Positions 41,482 to 56,400 of a stretch of DNA of 64,000 nucleotides are shown piece after piece. The notes beneath the pieces are model-generated. The model was not told the origin of the DNA. It was given only the letters and a program-made list of their open reading frames with translations, and made no database searches. The position numbers and the translations under genes are program-made. This DNA is from Hexactinellida sp. DTS-2022. Lineage: Eukaryota > Porifera > Hexactinellida. The DNA is taken from NCBI GenBank assembly GCA_028753945.1, contig JAPNXP010000006.1, positions 62,001 through 126,000 of the forward strand, read 5' to 3'. Positions within the stretch are counted from its first letter, which is position 1. Every line of letters starts with the position of its first letter.

Positions 41482-44400
41482 GGATATAATGAATTTCGAA
41501 TCATAACGAAGGTCTACTGTAGTATAATGTGCTAAATATTGGACGCAAAATGCGTACAATATTATAGTGGAGAAATAATGAATTTCGAATCATAACGAAG
41601 GTCTACTGTAGTATAATGTGCTAAATATTGTACGCAAAATGCGTACAATATTATAGTGGAGAAATAATGAATTTCGAATCATAACGAAGGTCTACTGTAG
41701 TATAATGTGCTAAATATTGTACGCAAAATGCGTACAATATTATAGTGGAGAAATAATGAATTTCGAATCATAACGAAGGTCTACTGTAGTATAATGTGCT
41801 AAATATTGTACGCAAAATGCGTACAATATTACAGAGGAGACATAATGAATTTCGAATCATAACGAAGGTCTACTGTATATAATGTGCTATATATTGTACG
41901 CAAAATGCGTACAATATTATAGTGGAGACATAATGAATTTCGAATCATAACGAAGGTCCACTGTAGTATAATGTGCTATATATTGTACGCAAAATGCGTA
42001 CAATATTATAGTGGAGAAATAATGAATTTCGAATCATAACGAAGGTCTACTGTAGTATAATGTGCTAAATATTGGACGCAAAATGCGTACAATATTATAG
42101 TGGAGAAATAATGAATTTCGAATCATAACGAAGGTCTACTGTAGTATAATGTGCTAAATATTGTACGCAAAATGCGTACAATATTATAGTGGAGAAATAA
42201 TGAATTTCGAATCATAACGAAGGTCTACTGTAGTATAATGTGCTAAATATTGTACGCAAAATGCGTACAATATTATAGTGGAGAAATAATGAATTTCGAA
42301 TCATAACGAAGGTCTACTGTAGTATAATGTGCTAAATATTGTACGCAAAATGCGTACAATATTACAGAGGAGACATAATGAATTTCGAATCATAACGAAG
42401 GTCCACTGTATATAATGTGCTATATATTGTACGCAAAATGCGTACAATATTATAGTAGAGAAATAATGAATTTCGAATCATAACGAAGGTCTACTGTATA
42501 TAATGTGCTATATATTGTACGCAAAATGCGTACAATATTATAGTGGAGACATAATGAATTTCGAATCATAACGAAGGTCTACTGTATATAATGTGCTATA
42601 TATTGTACGCAAAATGCGTACAATATTATAGTGGAGACATAATGAATTTCGAATCATAACGAAGGTCTACTGTATATAATGTGCTATATATTGTACGCAA
42701 AATGCGTACAATATTATAGTGGAGACATAATGAATTTCGAATCATAACGAAGGTCTACTGTATATAATGTGCTATATATTGTACGCAAAATGCGTACAAT
42801 ATTATAGTGGAGACATATGAATTTCGAATCATAACGAAGGTCCACTGTATATAATGTGCTATATATTGTACGCAAAATGCGTACAATATTATAGTGGAGA
42901 CATATGAATTTCGAATCATAACGAAGGTCCACTGTATATAATGTGCTATATATTGTACGCAAAATGCGTACAATATTATAGTGGAGACATAATGAATTTC
43001 GAATCATAACGAAGGTCTACTGTAGTATAATGTGCTAAATATTGTACGCAAAATGCGTCCAATATTATAGTGGAGACATAATGAATTTCGAATCATAACG
43101 AAGGTCTACTGTAGTATAATGTGCTAAATATTGTACGCAAAATGCGTACAATATTATAGTGGAGACAGAATGAATTTCGAATCATAACGAAGGTCTACTG
43201 TATATAATGTGCTGTATATTGTACGCAAAATGCGTACAATATTATAGTGGAGACATAATGAATTTCGAATCATAACGAAGGTCTACTGTATATAATGTGC
43301 TATATATTGTACGCAAAATGCGTCCAATATTATAGTGGAGACATAATGAATTTCGAATCATAACGAAGGTCTACTGTATATAATGTGCTATATATTGTAC
43401 GCAAAATGCGTCCAATATTATAGTGGAGACATAATGAATTTCGAATCATAACGAAGGTCTACTGTATATAATGTGCTAAATATTGTACGCAAAATGCGTA
43501 CAATATTATAGTGGAGACATAATGAATTTCGAATCATAGCGAAGGTCTACTGTATATAATGTGCTATATATTGTACGCAAAATGCGTCCAATATTATAGT
43601 TGGAGACATAATGAATTTCGAATCATAACGAAGGTCTACTGTATATAATGTGCTATATATTGTACGCAAAATGCGTCCAATATTATAGTTGGAGACATAA
43701 TGAATTTCGAATCATAACGAAGGTCTACTGTATATAATGTGCTATATATTGTACGCAAAATGTGTACAATATTATAGTGGAGATATAATGAATTTCGAAT
43801 CATAACGAAGGTCTACTGTATATAATGTACTATATATTGTACGCAAAATGCGTCCAATATTATAGTGGAGACATAATGAATTTCAAATCATAACGAAGGT
43901 CTACTGTATATAATGTGCTATATATTGTCCGCAAAATGGGTACAATATTATAGTGGAGACATAATGAATTTCGAATCATAACGAAGGTCTACTGTAGTAT
44001 ATAATGTGCTAAATATTGTACGCAAAATGCGTACAATATTATAGTGGAGACATAATGAATTTCGAATCATAACGAAGGTCTGATGTATATAATGTGCTAT
44101 ATATTGTACGCAAAATGCGTACAATATTATAGTGGAGAAATAATGAATTTCGAATCATAACGAAGGTCTACTGTAGTATAATGTGCTAAATATTGTACGC
44201 AAAATGCGTACAATATTACAGAGGAGACATAATGAATTTCGAATCATAACGAAGGTCTACTGTATATAATGTGCTATATATTGTACGCAAAATGCGTACA
44301 ATATTATAGTGGAGACATAATGAATTTCGAATCATAACGAAGGTCCACTGTAGTATAATGTGCTATATATTGTACGCAAAATGCGTACAATATTATAGTG

Positions 44401-47400
44401 GAGAAATAATGAATTTCGAATCATAACGAAGGTCTACTGTAGTATAATGTGCTAAATATTGGACGCAAAATGCGTACAATATTATAGTGGAGAAATAATG
44501 AATTTCGAATCATAACGAAGGTCTACTGTAGTATAATGTGCTAAATATTGTACGCAAAATGCGTACAATATTATAGTGGAGAAATAATGAATTTCGAATC
44601 ATAACGAAGGTCTACTGTAGTATAATGTGCTAAATATTGTACGCAAAATGCGTACAATATTATAGTGGAGAAATAATGAATTTCGAATCATAACGAAGGT
44701 CTACTGTAGTATAATGTGCTAAATATTGTACGCAAAATGCGTACAATATTACAGAGGAGACATAATGAATTTCGAATCATAACGAAGGTCCACTGTATAT
44801 AATGTGCTATATATTGTACGCAAAATGCGTACAATATTATAGTAGAGAAATAATGAATTTCGAATCATAACGAAGGTCTACTGTATATAATGTGCTATAT
44901 ATTGTACGCAAAATGCGTACAATATTATAGTGGAGACATAATGAATTTCGAATCATAACGAAGGTCTACTGTATATAATGTGCTATATATTGTACGCAAA
45001 ATGCGTACAATATTATAGTGGAGACATAATGAATTTCGAATCATAACGAAGGTCTACTGTATATAATGTGCTATATATTGTACGCAAAATGCGTACAATA
45101 TTATAGTGGAGACATATGAATTTCGAATCATAACGAAGGTCCACTGTATATAATGTGCTATATATTGTACGCAAAATGCGTACAATATTATAGTGGAGAC
45201 ATATGAATTTCGAATCATAACGAAGGTCCACTGTATATAATGTGCTATATATTGTACGCAAAATGCGTACAATATTATAGTGGAGACATAATGAATTTCG
45301 AATCATAACGAAGGTCTACTGTAGTATAATGTGCTAAATATTGTACGCAAAATGCGTCCAATATTATAGTGGAGACATAATGAATTTCGAATCATAACGA
45401 AGGTCTACTGTAGTATAATGTGCTAAATATTGTACGCAAAATGCGTACAATATTATAGTGGAGACAGAATGAATTTCGAATCATAACGAAGGTCTACTGT
45501 ATATAATGTGCTGTATATTGTACGCAAAATGCGTACAATATTATAGTGGAGACATAATGAATTTCGAATCATAACGAAGGTCTACTGTATATAATGTGCT
45601 ATATATTGTACGCAAAATGCGTCCAATATTATAGTGGAGACATAATGAATTTCGAATCATAACGAAGGTCTACTGTATATAATGTGCTATATATTGTACG
45701 CAAAATGCGTACAATATTATAGTGGAGACATAATGAATTTCGAATCATAACGAAGGTCTACTGTATATAATGTGCTATATATTGTACGCAAAATGCGTCC
45801 AATATTATAGTTGGAGACATAATGAATTTCGAATCATAACGAAGGTCTACTGTATATAATGTGCTATATATTGTACGCAAAATGTGTACAATATTATAGT
45901 GGAGATATAATGAATTTCGAATCATAACGAAGGTCTACTGTATATAATGTGCTATATATTGTACGCAAAATGCGTCCAATATTATAGTGGAGACATAATG
46001 AATTTCAAATCATAACGAAGGTCTACTGTATATAATGTGCTATATATTGTCCGCAAAATGGGTACAATATTATAGTGGAGACATAATGAATTTCGAATCA
46101 TAACGAAGGTCTACTGTAGTATATAATGTGCTAAATATTGTACGCAAAATGCGTACAATATTATAGTGGAGACATAATGAATTTCGAATCATAACGAAGG
46201 TCTACTGTAGTATAATGTGCTATATATTGTACGCAAAATGCGTACAATATTATAGTGGAGACATATGAATTTCGAATCATAACGAAGGTCCACTGTATAT
46301 AATGTGCTATATATTGTACGCAAAATGCGTACAATATTATAGTAGAGAAATAATGAATTTCGAATCATAACGAAGGTCTACTGTATATAATGTGCTATAT
46401 ATTGTACGCAAAATGCGAACAATATTATAGTGGAGACATAATGAATTTCGAATCATAACGAAGGTCTACTGTATATAATGTGCTATATATTGTACGCAAA
46501 ATGCGTACAATATTATAGTGGAGACATAATGAATTTCGAATCATAACGAAGGTCTACTGTATATAATGTGCTGTATATTGTACGCAAAATGCGTACAATA
46601 TTATAGTGGAGACATAATGAATTTCGAATCATAACGAAGGTCCACTGGATATAATGTGCTATATATTGTACGCAAAATGCGTACAATATTATAGTAGAGA
46701 AATAATGAATTTCGAATCATAACGAAGGTCTACTGTATATAATGTGCTATATATTGTACGCAAAATGCGTACAATATTATAGTGGAGACATAATGAATTT
46801 CGAATCATAACGAAGGTCTACTGTATATAATGTGCTATATATTGTACGCAAAATGCGTACAATATTATAGTGGAGACATAATGAATTTCGAATCATAACG
46901 AAGGTCTACTGTATATAATGTGCTGTATATTGTACGCAAAATGCGTACAATATTATAGTGGAGACATAATGAATTTCGAATCATAACGAAGGTCTACTGT
47001 ATATAATGTGCTATATATTGTACGCAAAATGCGTACAATATTATAGTGGAGACATAATGAATTTCGAATCATAACGAAGGTCCACTGTATATAATGTGCT
47101 ATATATTGTACGCAAAATGCGTCCAATATTATAGTGGAGACATAATGAATTTCGAATCATAACGAAGGTCTACTGTATATAATGTGCTATATATTGTACG
47201 CAAAATGCGTCCAATATTATAGTGGAGACATAATGAATTTCGAATCATAACGAAGGTCTACTGTATATAATGTGCTATATATTGTACGCAAAATGCGTCC
47301 AATATTATAGTGGAGACATAATGAATTTCGAATCATAACGAAGGTCTACTGTATATAATGTGCTATATATTGTACGCAAAATGCGTACAATATTATAGTG

Positions 47401-50400
47401 GAGACATAATGAATTTCGAATCATAACGAAGGTCTACTGTATATAATGTGCTATATATTGTACGCAAAATGCGTACAATATTATAGTGGAGACATAATGA
47501 ATTTCGAATCATAACGAAGGTCCACTGTATATAATGTGCTATATATTGTACGCAAAATGCGTCCAATATTATAGTGGAGACATAATGAATTTCGAATCAT
47601 AACGAAGGTCTACTGTATATAATGTGCTATATATTGTACGCAAAATGCGTCCAATATTATAGTGGAGACATAATGAATTTCGAATCATAACGAAGGTCTA
47701 CTGTATATAATGTGCTATATATTGTACGCAAAATGCGTCCAATATTATAGTGGAGACATAATGAATTTCGAATCATAACGAAGGTCCACTGTATATAATG
47801 TGCTATATATTGTACGCAAAATGCGTCCAATATTATAGTGGAGACATAATGAATTTCGAATCATAACGAAGGTCTACTGTATATAATGTGCTATATATTG
47901 TACGCAAAATGCGTACAATATTATAGTGGAGACATATGAATTTCGAATCATAACGAAGGTCCACTGTATATAATGTGCTATATATTGTACGCAAAATGCG
48001 TACAATATTATAGTGGAGACATATGAATTTCGAATCATAACGAAGGTCCACTGTATATAATGTGCTATATATTGTACGCAAAATGCGTACAATATTATAG
48101 TAGAGAAATAATGAATTTCGAATCATAACGAAGGTCTACTGTATATAATGTGCTATATATTGTACGCAAAATGCGTACAATATTATAGTGGAGACATAAT
48201 GAATTTCGAATCATAACGAAGGTCTACTGTATATAATGTGCTATATATTGTACGCAAAATGCGTACAATATTATAGTGGAGACATAATGAATTTCGAATC
48301 ATAACGAAGGTCTACTGTAGTATAATGTGCTATATATTGTACGCAAAATGCGTACAATATTATAGTGGAGACATATGAATTTCGAATCATAACGAAGGTC
48401 CACTGTATATAATGTGCTATATATTGTACGCAAAATGCGTACAATATTATAGTAGAGAAATAATGAATTTCGAATCATAACGAAGGTCTACTGTATATAA
48501 TGTGCCATATATTGTACGCAAAATGCGTACAATATTATAGTGGAGACATATGAATTTCGAATCATAACGAAGGTCCACTGTATATAATGTGCTATATATT
48601 GTACGCAAAATGCGTACAATATTATAGTGGATATAATGAATTTCGAATCATAACGAAGGTCTACTGTATATAATGTGCTGTATATTGTACGCAAAATGCG
48701 TACAATATTATAGTGGAGACATAATGAATTTCGAATCATAACGAAGGTCTACTGTATATAATGTGCTATATATTGTACGCAAAATGCGTACAATATTATA
48801 GTGGAGACATAATGAATTTCGAATCATAACGAAGGTCCACTGTATATAATGTGCTATATATTGTACGCAAAATGCGTACAATATTATAGTGGAGACATAA
48901 TGAATTTCGAATCATAACGAAGGTCTACTGTATATAATGTGCTATATATTGTACGCAAAATGCGTACAATATTATAGTGGAGACATAATGAATTTCGAAT
49001 CATAACGAAGGTCTACTGTATATAATGTGCTATATATTGTACGCAAAATGCGTACAATATTATAGTGGAGACATAATGAATTTCGAATCATAACGAAGGT
49101 CCACTGTAGTATAATGTGCTATATATTGTACGCAAAATGGGTACAATATTATAGTGGAGACATAATGAATTTCGAATCATAACGAAGGTCTACTGTATAT
49201 AATGTGCTATATATTGTACGCAAAATGCGTACAATATTATAGTGGAGACATAATGAATTTCGAATCATAACGAAGGTCCACTGTAGTATAATGTGCTATA
49301 TATTGTACGCAAAATGGGTACAATATTATAGTGGAGACATAATGAATTTCGAATCATAACGAAGGTCTACTGTATATAATGTGCTATATATTGTACGCAA
49401 AATGCGTCCAATATTATAGTGGAGACATAATGAATTTCGAATCATAACGAAGGTCTACTGTATATAATGTGCTATATATTGTACGCAGAATGCGTACAAT
49501 ATTATAGTGGAGACATAATGAATTTCGAATCATAACGAAGGTCCACTGTATATAATGTGCTATATATTGTACGCAAAATGCGTCCAATATTATAGTTGGA
49601 GACATAATGAATTTCGAATCATAACGAAGGTCTACTGTATATAATGTGCTATATATTGTACGCAAAATGCGTACAATATTATAGTGGAGACATAATGAAT
49701 TTCGAATCATAACGAAGGTCTACTGTATATAATGTGCTATATATTGTACGCAAAATGCGTACAATATTATAGTGGAGACATAATGAATTTCGAATCATAA
49801 CGAAGGTCTACTGTATATAATGTGCTGTATATTGTACGCAAAATGCGTACAATATTATAGTGGAGACATAATGAATTTCGAATCATAACGAAGGTCTACT
49901 GTATATAATGTGCTATATATTGTACGCATAATGCGTACAATATTATAGTGGAGACATAATGAATTTCGAATCATAACGAAGGTCCACTGTATATAATGTG
50001 CTATATATTGTACGCAAAATGCGTACAATATTATAGTGGAGACATAATGAATTTCGAATCATAACGAAGGTCTACTGTATATAATGTGCTATATATTGTA
50101 CGCAAAATGCGTACAATATTATAGTGGAGACATAATGAATTTCGAATCATAACGAAGGTCTACTGTATATAATGTGCTATATATTGTACGCAAAATGCGT
50201 ACAATATTATAGTGGAGACATAATGAATTTCGAATCATAACGAAGGTCCACTGTAGTATAATGTGCTATATATTGTACGCAAAATGGGTACAATATTATA
50301 GTGGAGATATAATGAATTTCGAACCATAACGAAGGTCTACTGTATATAATGTGCTATATATTGTACGCAAAATGCGTACAATATTATAGTGGAGACATAA

Positions 50401-53400
50401 TGAATTTCGAATCATAACGAAGGTCTACTGTATATAATGTGCTATATATTGTACGCAAAATGCGTACAATATTATAGTGGAGACATAATGAATTTCGAAT
50501 CATAACGAAGGTCCACTGTATATAATGTGCTATATATTGTACGCAAAATGCGTACAATATTATAGTGGAGACATAATGAATTTCGAATCATAACGAAGGT
50601 CTACTGTATATAATGTGCTATATATTGTACGCAAAATGCGTCCAATATTATAGTGGAGACATAATGAATTTCGAATCATAACGAAGGTCTACTGTATATA
50701 ATGTGCTATATATTGTACGCAAAATGCGTACAATATTATAGTGGAGACATAATGAATTTCGAATCATAACGAAGGTCTACTGTAGTATAATGTGCTATAT
50801 ATTGTACGCAAAATGGGTACAATATTATAGTGGAGACATAATGAATTTCGAATCATAACGAAGGTCTACTGTATATAATGTGCTATATATTGTACGCAAA
50901 ATGGGTACAATATTATAGTGGAGACATAATGAATATCGAATCATAACGAAGGTCTACTGTAGTATAATGTGCTATATATTGTACGCATAATGCGTACAAT
51001 ATTATAGTGGAGACATAATGAATTTCGAATCATAACGAAGGTCCACTGTAGTATAATGTGCTATATATTGTACGCAAAATGCGTACAATATTATAGTGGA
51101 GACATAATGAATTTCGAATCCTAACGAAGGTCCACTGTAGTATAATGTGCTATATATTGTACGCAAAATGCGTACAATATTATAGTGGAGACATAATGAA
51201 TTTCGAATCATAACGAAGGTCTACTGTAGTATAATGTGCTATATATTGTACGCAAAATGGGTACAATATTATAGTGGAGAAATAATGAATTTCGAATCAT
51301 AACGAAGGTCTACTGTAGTATAATGTGCTATATATTGTACGCAAAATGCGTACAATATTATAGTGGAGATATAATGAATATCGAATCCTAACGAAGGTCT
51401 ACTGTATATAATGTGCTATATATTGTACGCAAAATGGGTACAATATTATAGTGGAGACATAATGAATATCGAATCATAACGAAGGTCCACTGTATATAAT
51501 GTGCTAAATATTGTACGCAAAATGGGTACAATATTATAGTGGAGACATAATGAATTTCGAATCATAACGAAGGTCTACTGTATATAATGTGCTATATATT
51601 GTACGCAAAATGGGTACAATATTATAGTGGAGACATAATGAATATCGAATCCTAACGAAGGTCTACTGTATATAATGTGCTATATATTGTACGCAAAATG
51701 GGTACAATATTATAGTGGAGACATAATGAATTTCGAATCATAACGAAGGTCTACTGTATATAATGTGCTATATATTGTACGCAAAATGGGTACAATATTA
51801 TAGTGGAGACATAATGAATATCGAATCCTAACGAAGGTCTACTGTATATAATGTGCTATATATTGTACGCAAAATGGGTACAATATTATAGTGGAGACAT
51901 AATGAATTTCGAATCATAACGAAGGTCTACTGTATATAATGTGCTATATATTGTACGCAAAATGGGTACAATATTATAGTGGAGACATAATGAATATCGA
52001 ATCATAACGAAGGTCTACTGTATATAATGTGCTATATATTGTACGCAAAATGGGTACAATATTATAGTGGAGACATAATGAATTTCGAATCATAACGAAG
52101 GTTTACTGTATATAATGTGCTATATATTGTCCGCAAAATGGGTACAATATTATAGTGGAGACATAATGAATTTCGAATCATAACGAAGGTCCACTGTATA
52201 TAATGTGCTAAATATTGTACGCAAAATGCGTACAATATTATAGTGGAGACATAATGAATTTCGAATCATAACGAAGGTCTACTGTATATAATGTGCTATA
52301 TATTGTACGCAAAATGCGTACAATATTATAGTGGAGACATAATGAATTTCGAATCATAACGAAGGTCTACTGTATATAATGTGCTATATATTGTACGCAA
52401 AATGCGTCCAATATTATAGTGGAGACATAATGAATTTCAAATCATAACGAAGGTCTACTGTATATAATGTGCTATATATTGTACGCAAAATGCGTACAAT
52501 ATTATAGTGGAGACATAATGAATTTCGAATCATAACGAAGGTCCACTGTATATAATGTGCTATATATTGTACGCAAAATGCGTACAATATTATAGTGGAG
52601 ACATAATGAATTTCGAATCATAACGAAGGTCTACTGTATATAATGTGCTATATATTGTACGCAAAATGCGTACAATATTATAGTGGAGACATAATGAATT
52701 TCGAATCATAACGAAGGTCCACTGTATATAATGTGCTATATATTGTACGCAAAATGCGTACAATATTATAGTGGATATAATGAATTTCGAATCATAACGA
52801 AGGTCTACTGTATATAATGTGCTGTATATTGTACGCAAAATGCGTACAATATTATAGTGGAGACATAATGAATTTCGAATCATAACGAAGGTCTACTGTA
52901 TATAATGTGCTATATATTGTACGCAAAATGCGTACAATATTATAGTGGAGACATAATGAATTTCGAATCATAACGAAGGTCCACTGTATATAATGTGCTA
53001 TATATTGTACGCAAAATGCGTACAATATTATAGTGGAGACATAATGAATTTCGAATCATAACGAAGGTCTACTGTATATAATGTGCTATATATTGTACGC
53101 AAAATGCGTACAATATTATAGTGGAGACATAATGAATTTCGAATCATAACGAAGGTCTACTGTATATAATGTGCTATATATTGTACGCAAAATGCGTACA
53201 ATATTATAGTGGAGACATAATGAATTTCGAATCATAACGAAGGTCCACTGTAGTATAATGTGCTATATATTGTACGCAAAATGGGTACAATATTATAGTG
53301 GAGACATAATGAATTTCGAATCATAACGAAGGTCTACTGTATATAATGTGCTATATATTGTACGCAAAATGCGTACAATATTATAGTGGAGACATAATGA

Positions 53401-56400
53401 ATTTCGAATCATAACGAAGGTCCACTGTAGTATAATGTGCTATATATTGTACGCAAAATGCGTACAATATTATAGTGGAGACATAATGAATTTCGAATCA
53501 TAACGAAGGTTTACTGTATATAATGTGCTATATATTGTACGCAAAATGCGTACAATATTATAGTGGAGACATAATGAATTTCGAATCATAACGAAGGTCC
53601 ACTGTATATAATGTGCTATATATTGTACGCAAAATGCGTCCAATATTATAGTGGAGACATAATGAATTTCGAATCATAACGAAGGTCTACTGTATATAAT
53701 GTGCTATATATTGTACGCAAAATGCGTCCAATATTATAGTGGAGACATAATGAATTTCGAATCATAACGAAGGTCCACTGTATATAATGTGCTATATATT
53801 GTACGCAAAATGCGTCCAATATTATAGTGGAGACATAATGAATTTCGAATCATAACGAAGGTCTACTGTATATAATGTGCTATATATTGTACGCAAAATG
53901 CGTACAATATTATAGTGGAGACATAATGAATTTCGAATCATAACGAAGGTCCACTGTATATAATGTGCTATATATTGTACGCAAAATGCGTCCAATATTA
54001 TAGTGGAGACATAATGAATTTCGAATCATAACGAAGGTCTACTGTATATAATGTGCTATATATTGTACGCAAAATGCGTACAATATTATAGTGGAGACAG
54101 AATGAATTTCGAATCATAACGAAGGTCTACTGTATATAATGTGCTATATATTGTCCGCAAAATGGGTACAATATTATAGTGGAGACATAATGAATTTCGA
54201 ATCATAACGAAGGTCTACTGTATATAATGTGCTATATATTGTACGCAAAATGCGTACAATATTATAGTGGAGACATAATGAATTTCGAATCATAGCGAAG
54301 GTCTACTGTATATAATGTGCTATATATTGTACGCAAAATGCGTCCAATATTATAGTTGGAGACATAATGAATTTCGAATCATAACGAAGGTCTACTGTAT
54401 ATAATGTGCTATATATTGTACGCAAAATGCGTCCAATATTATAGTTGGAGACATAATGAATTTCGAATCATAACGAAGGTCTACTGTAGTATAATGTGCT
54501 ATATATTGTACGCAAAATGCGTACAATATTATAGTGGAGACATAATGAATTTCGAATCATAACGAAGGTCTACTGTAGTATAATGTGCTAAATATTGTAC
54601 GCAAAATGCGTACAATATTATAGTGGAGACATAATGAATTTCGAATCATAACGAAGGTCTACTGTAGTATAATGTGCTAAATATTGTACGCAAAATGCGT
54701 ACAATATTATAGTGGAGACAGAATGAATTTCGAATCATAACGAAGGTCTACTGTATATAATGTGCTGTATATTGTACGCAAAATGCGTACAATATTATAG
54801 TGGAGACATAATGAATTTCGAATCATAACGAAGGTCTACTGTATATAATGTGCTATATATTGTACGCAAAATGCGTCCAATATTATAGTGGAGACATAAT
54901 GAATTTCGAATCATAACGAAGGTCTACTGTATATAATGTGCTAAATATTGTACGCAAAATGCGTACAATATTATAGTGGAGACATAATGAATTTCGAATC
55001 ATAACAAAGGTCTACTGTAGTATAATGTGCTAAATATTGTACGCAAAATGCGTACAATATTATAGTGGAGACAGAATGAATTTCGAATCATAACGAAGGT
55101 CTACTGTATATAATGTGCTGTATATTGTACGCAAAATGCGTACAATATTATAGTGGAGACATAATGAATTTCGAATCATAACGAAGGTCTACTGTATATA
55201 ATGTGCTAAATATTGTACGCAAAATGCGTCCAATATTATAGTGGAGACATAATGAATTTCGAATCATAACGAAGGTCTACTGTATATAATGTGCTATATA
55301 TTGTACGCAAAATGCGTCCAATATTATAGTGGAGACATAATGAATTTCGAATCATAACGAAGGTCTACTGTAGTATAATGTGCTAAATATTGTACGCAAA
55401 ATGCGTCCAATATTATAGTGGAGACATAATGAATTTCGAATCATAACGAAGGTCTACTGTATATAATGTGCTGTATATTGTACGCAAAATGCGTACAATA
55501 TTATAGTGGAGACATAATGAATTTCGAATCATAACGAAGGTCTACTGTATATAATGTGCTATATATTGTACGCAAAATGCGTCCAATATTATAGTGGAGA
55601 CATAATGAATTTCGAATCATAACGAAGGTCTACTGTATATAATGTGCTAAATATTGTACGCAAAATGCGTACAATATTATAGTGGAGACATAATGAATTT
55701 CGAATCATAACGAAGGTCTACTGAAGTATAATGTGCTAAATATTGTACGCAAAATGCGTACAATATTATAGTGGAGACATAATGAATTTCGAATCATAAC
55801 GAAGGTCTACTGTATATAATGTGCTGTATATTGTACGCAAAATGCGTACAATATTATAGTGGAGACATAATGAATTTCGAATCATAACGAAGGTCTACTG
55901 TATATAATGTGCTAAATATTGTACGCAAAATGCGTCCAATATTATAGTGGAGACATAATGAATTTCGAATCATAACGAAGGTCTACTGTATATAATGTGC
56001 TATATATTGTACGCAAAATGCGTCCAATATTATAGTGGAGACATAATGAATTTCGAATCATAACGAAGGTCTACTGTAGTATAATGTGCTAAATATTGTA
56101 CGCAAAATGCGTCCAATATTATAGTGGAGACATAATGAATTTCGAATCATAATGAAGGTCTACTGTAGTATAATGTGCTAAATATTGTACGCAAAATGCG
56201 TACAATATTATAGTGGAGACATAATGAATTTCGAATCATAACGAAAGTCTACTGTATATAATGTGCTGTATATTGTACGCAAAATGCGTACAATATTATA
56301 GTGGAGACATAATGAATTTCGAATCATAACGAAGGTCTACTGTATATAATGTGCTATATATTGTACGCAAAATGCGTACAATATTATAGTGGAGACATAA

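Noticed and set aside
42714..52883. Open frames of 70-98 codons on the minus strand inside the satellite
   Set aside because: They follow from the monomer sequence (near 88 bp, frame shifting each unit) and change frame with every small length variant.
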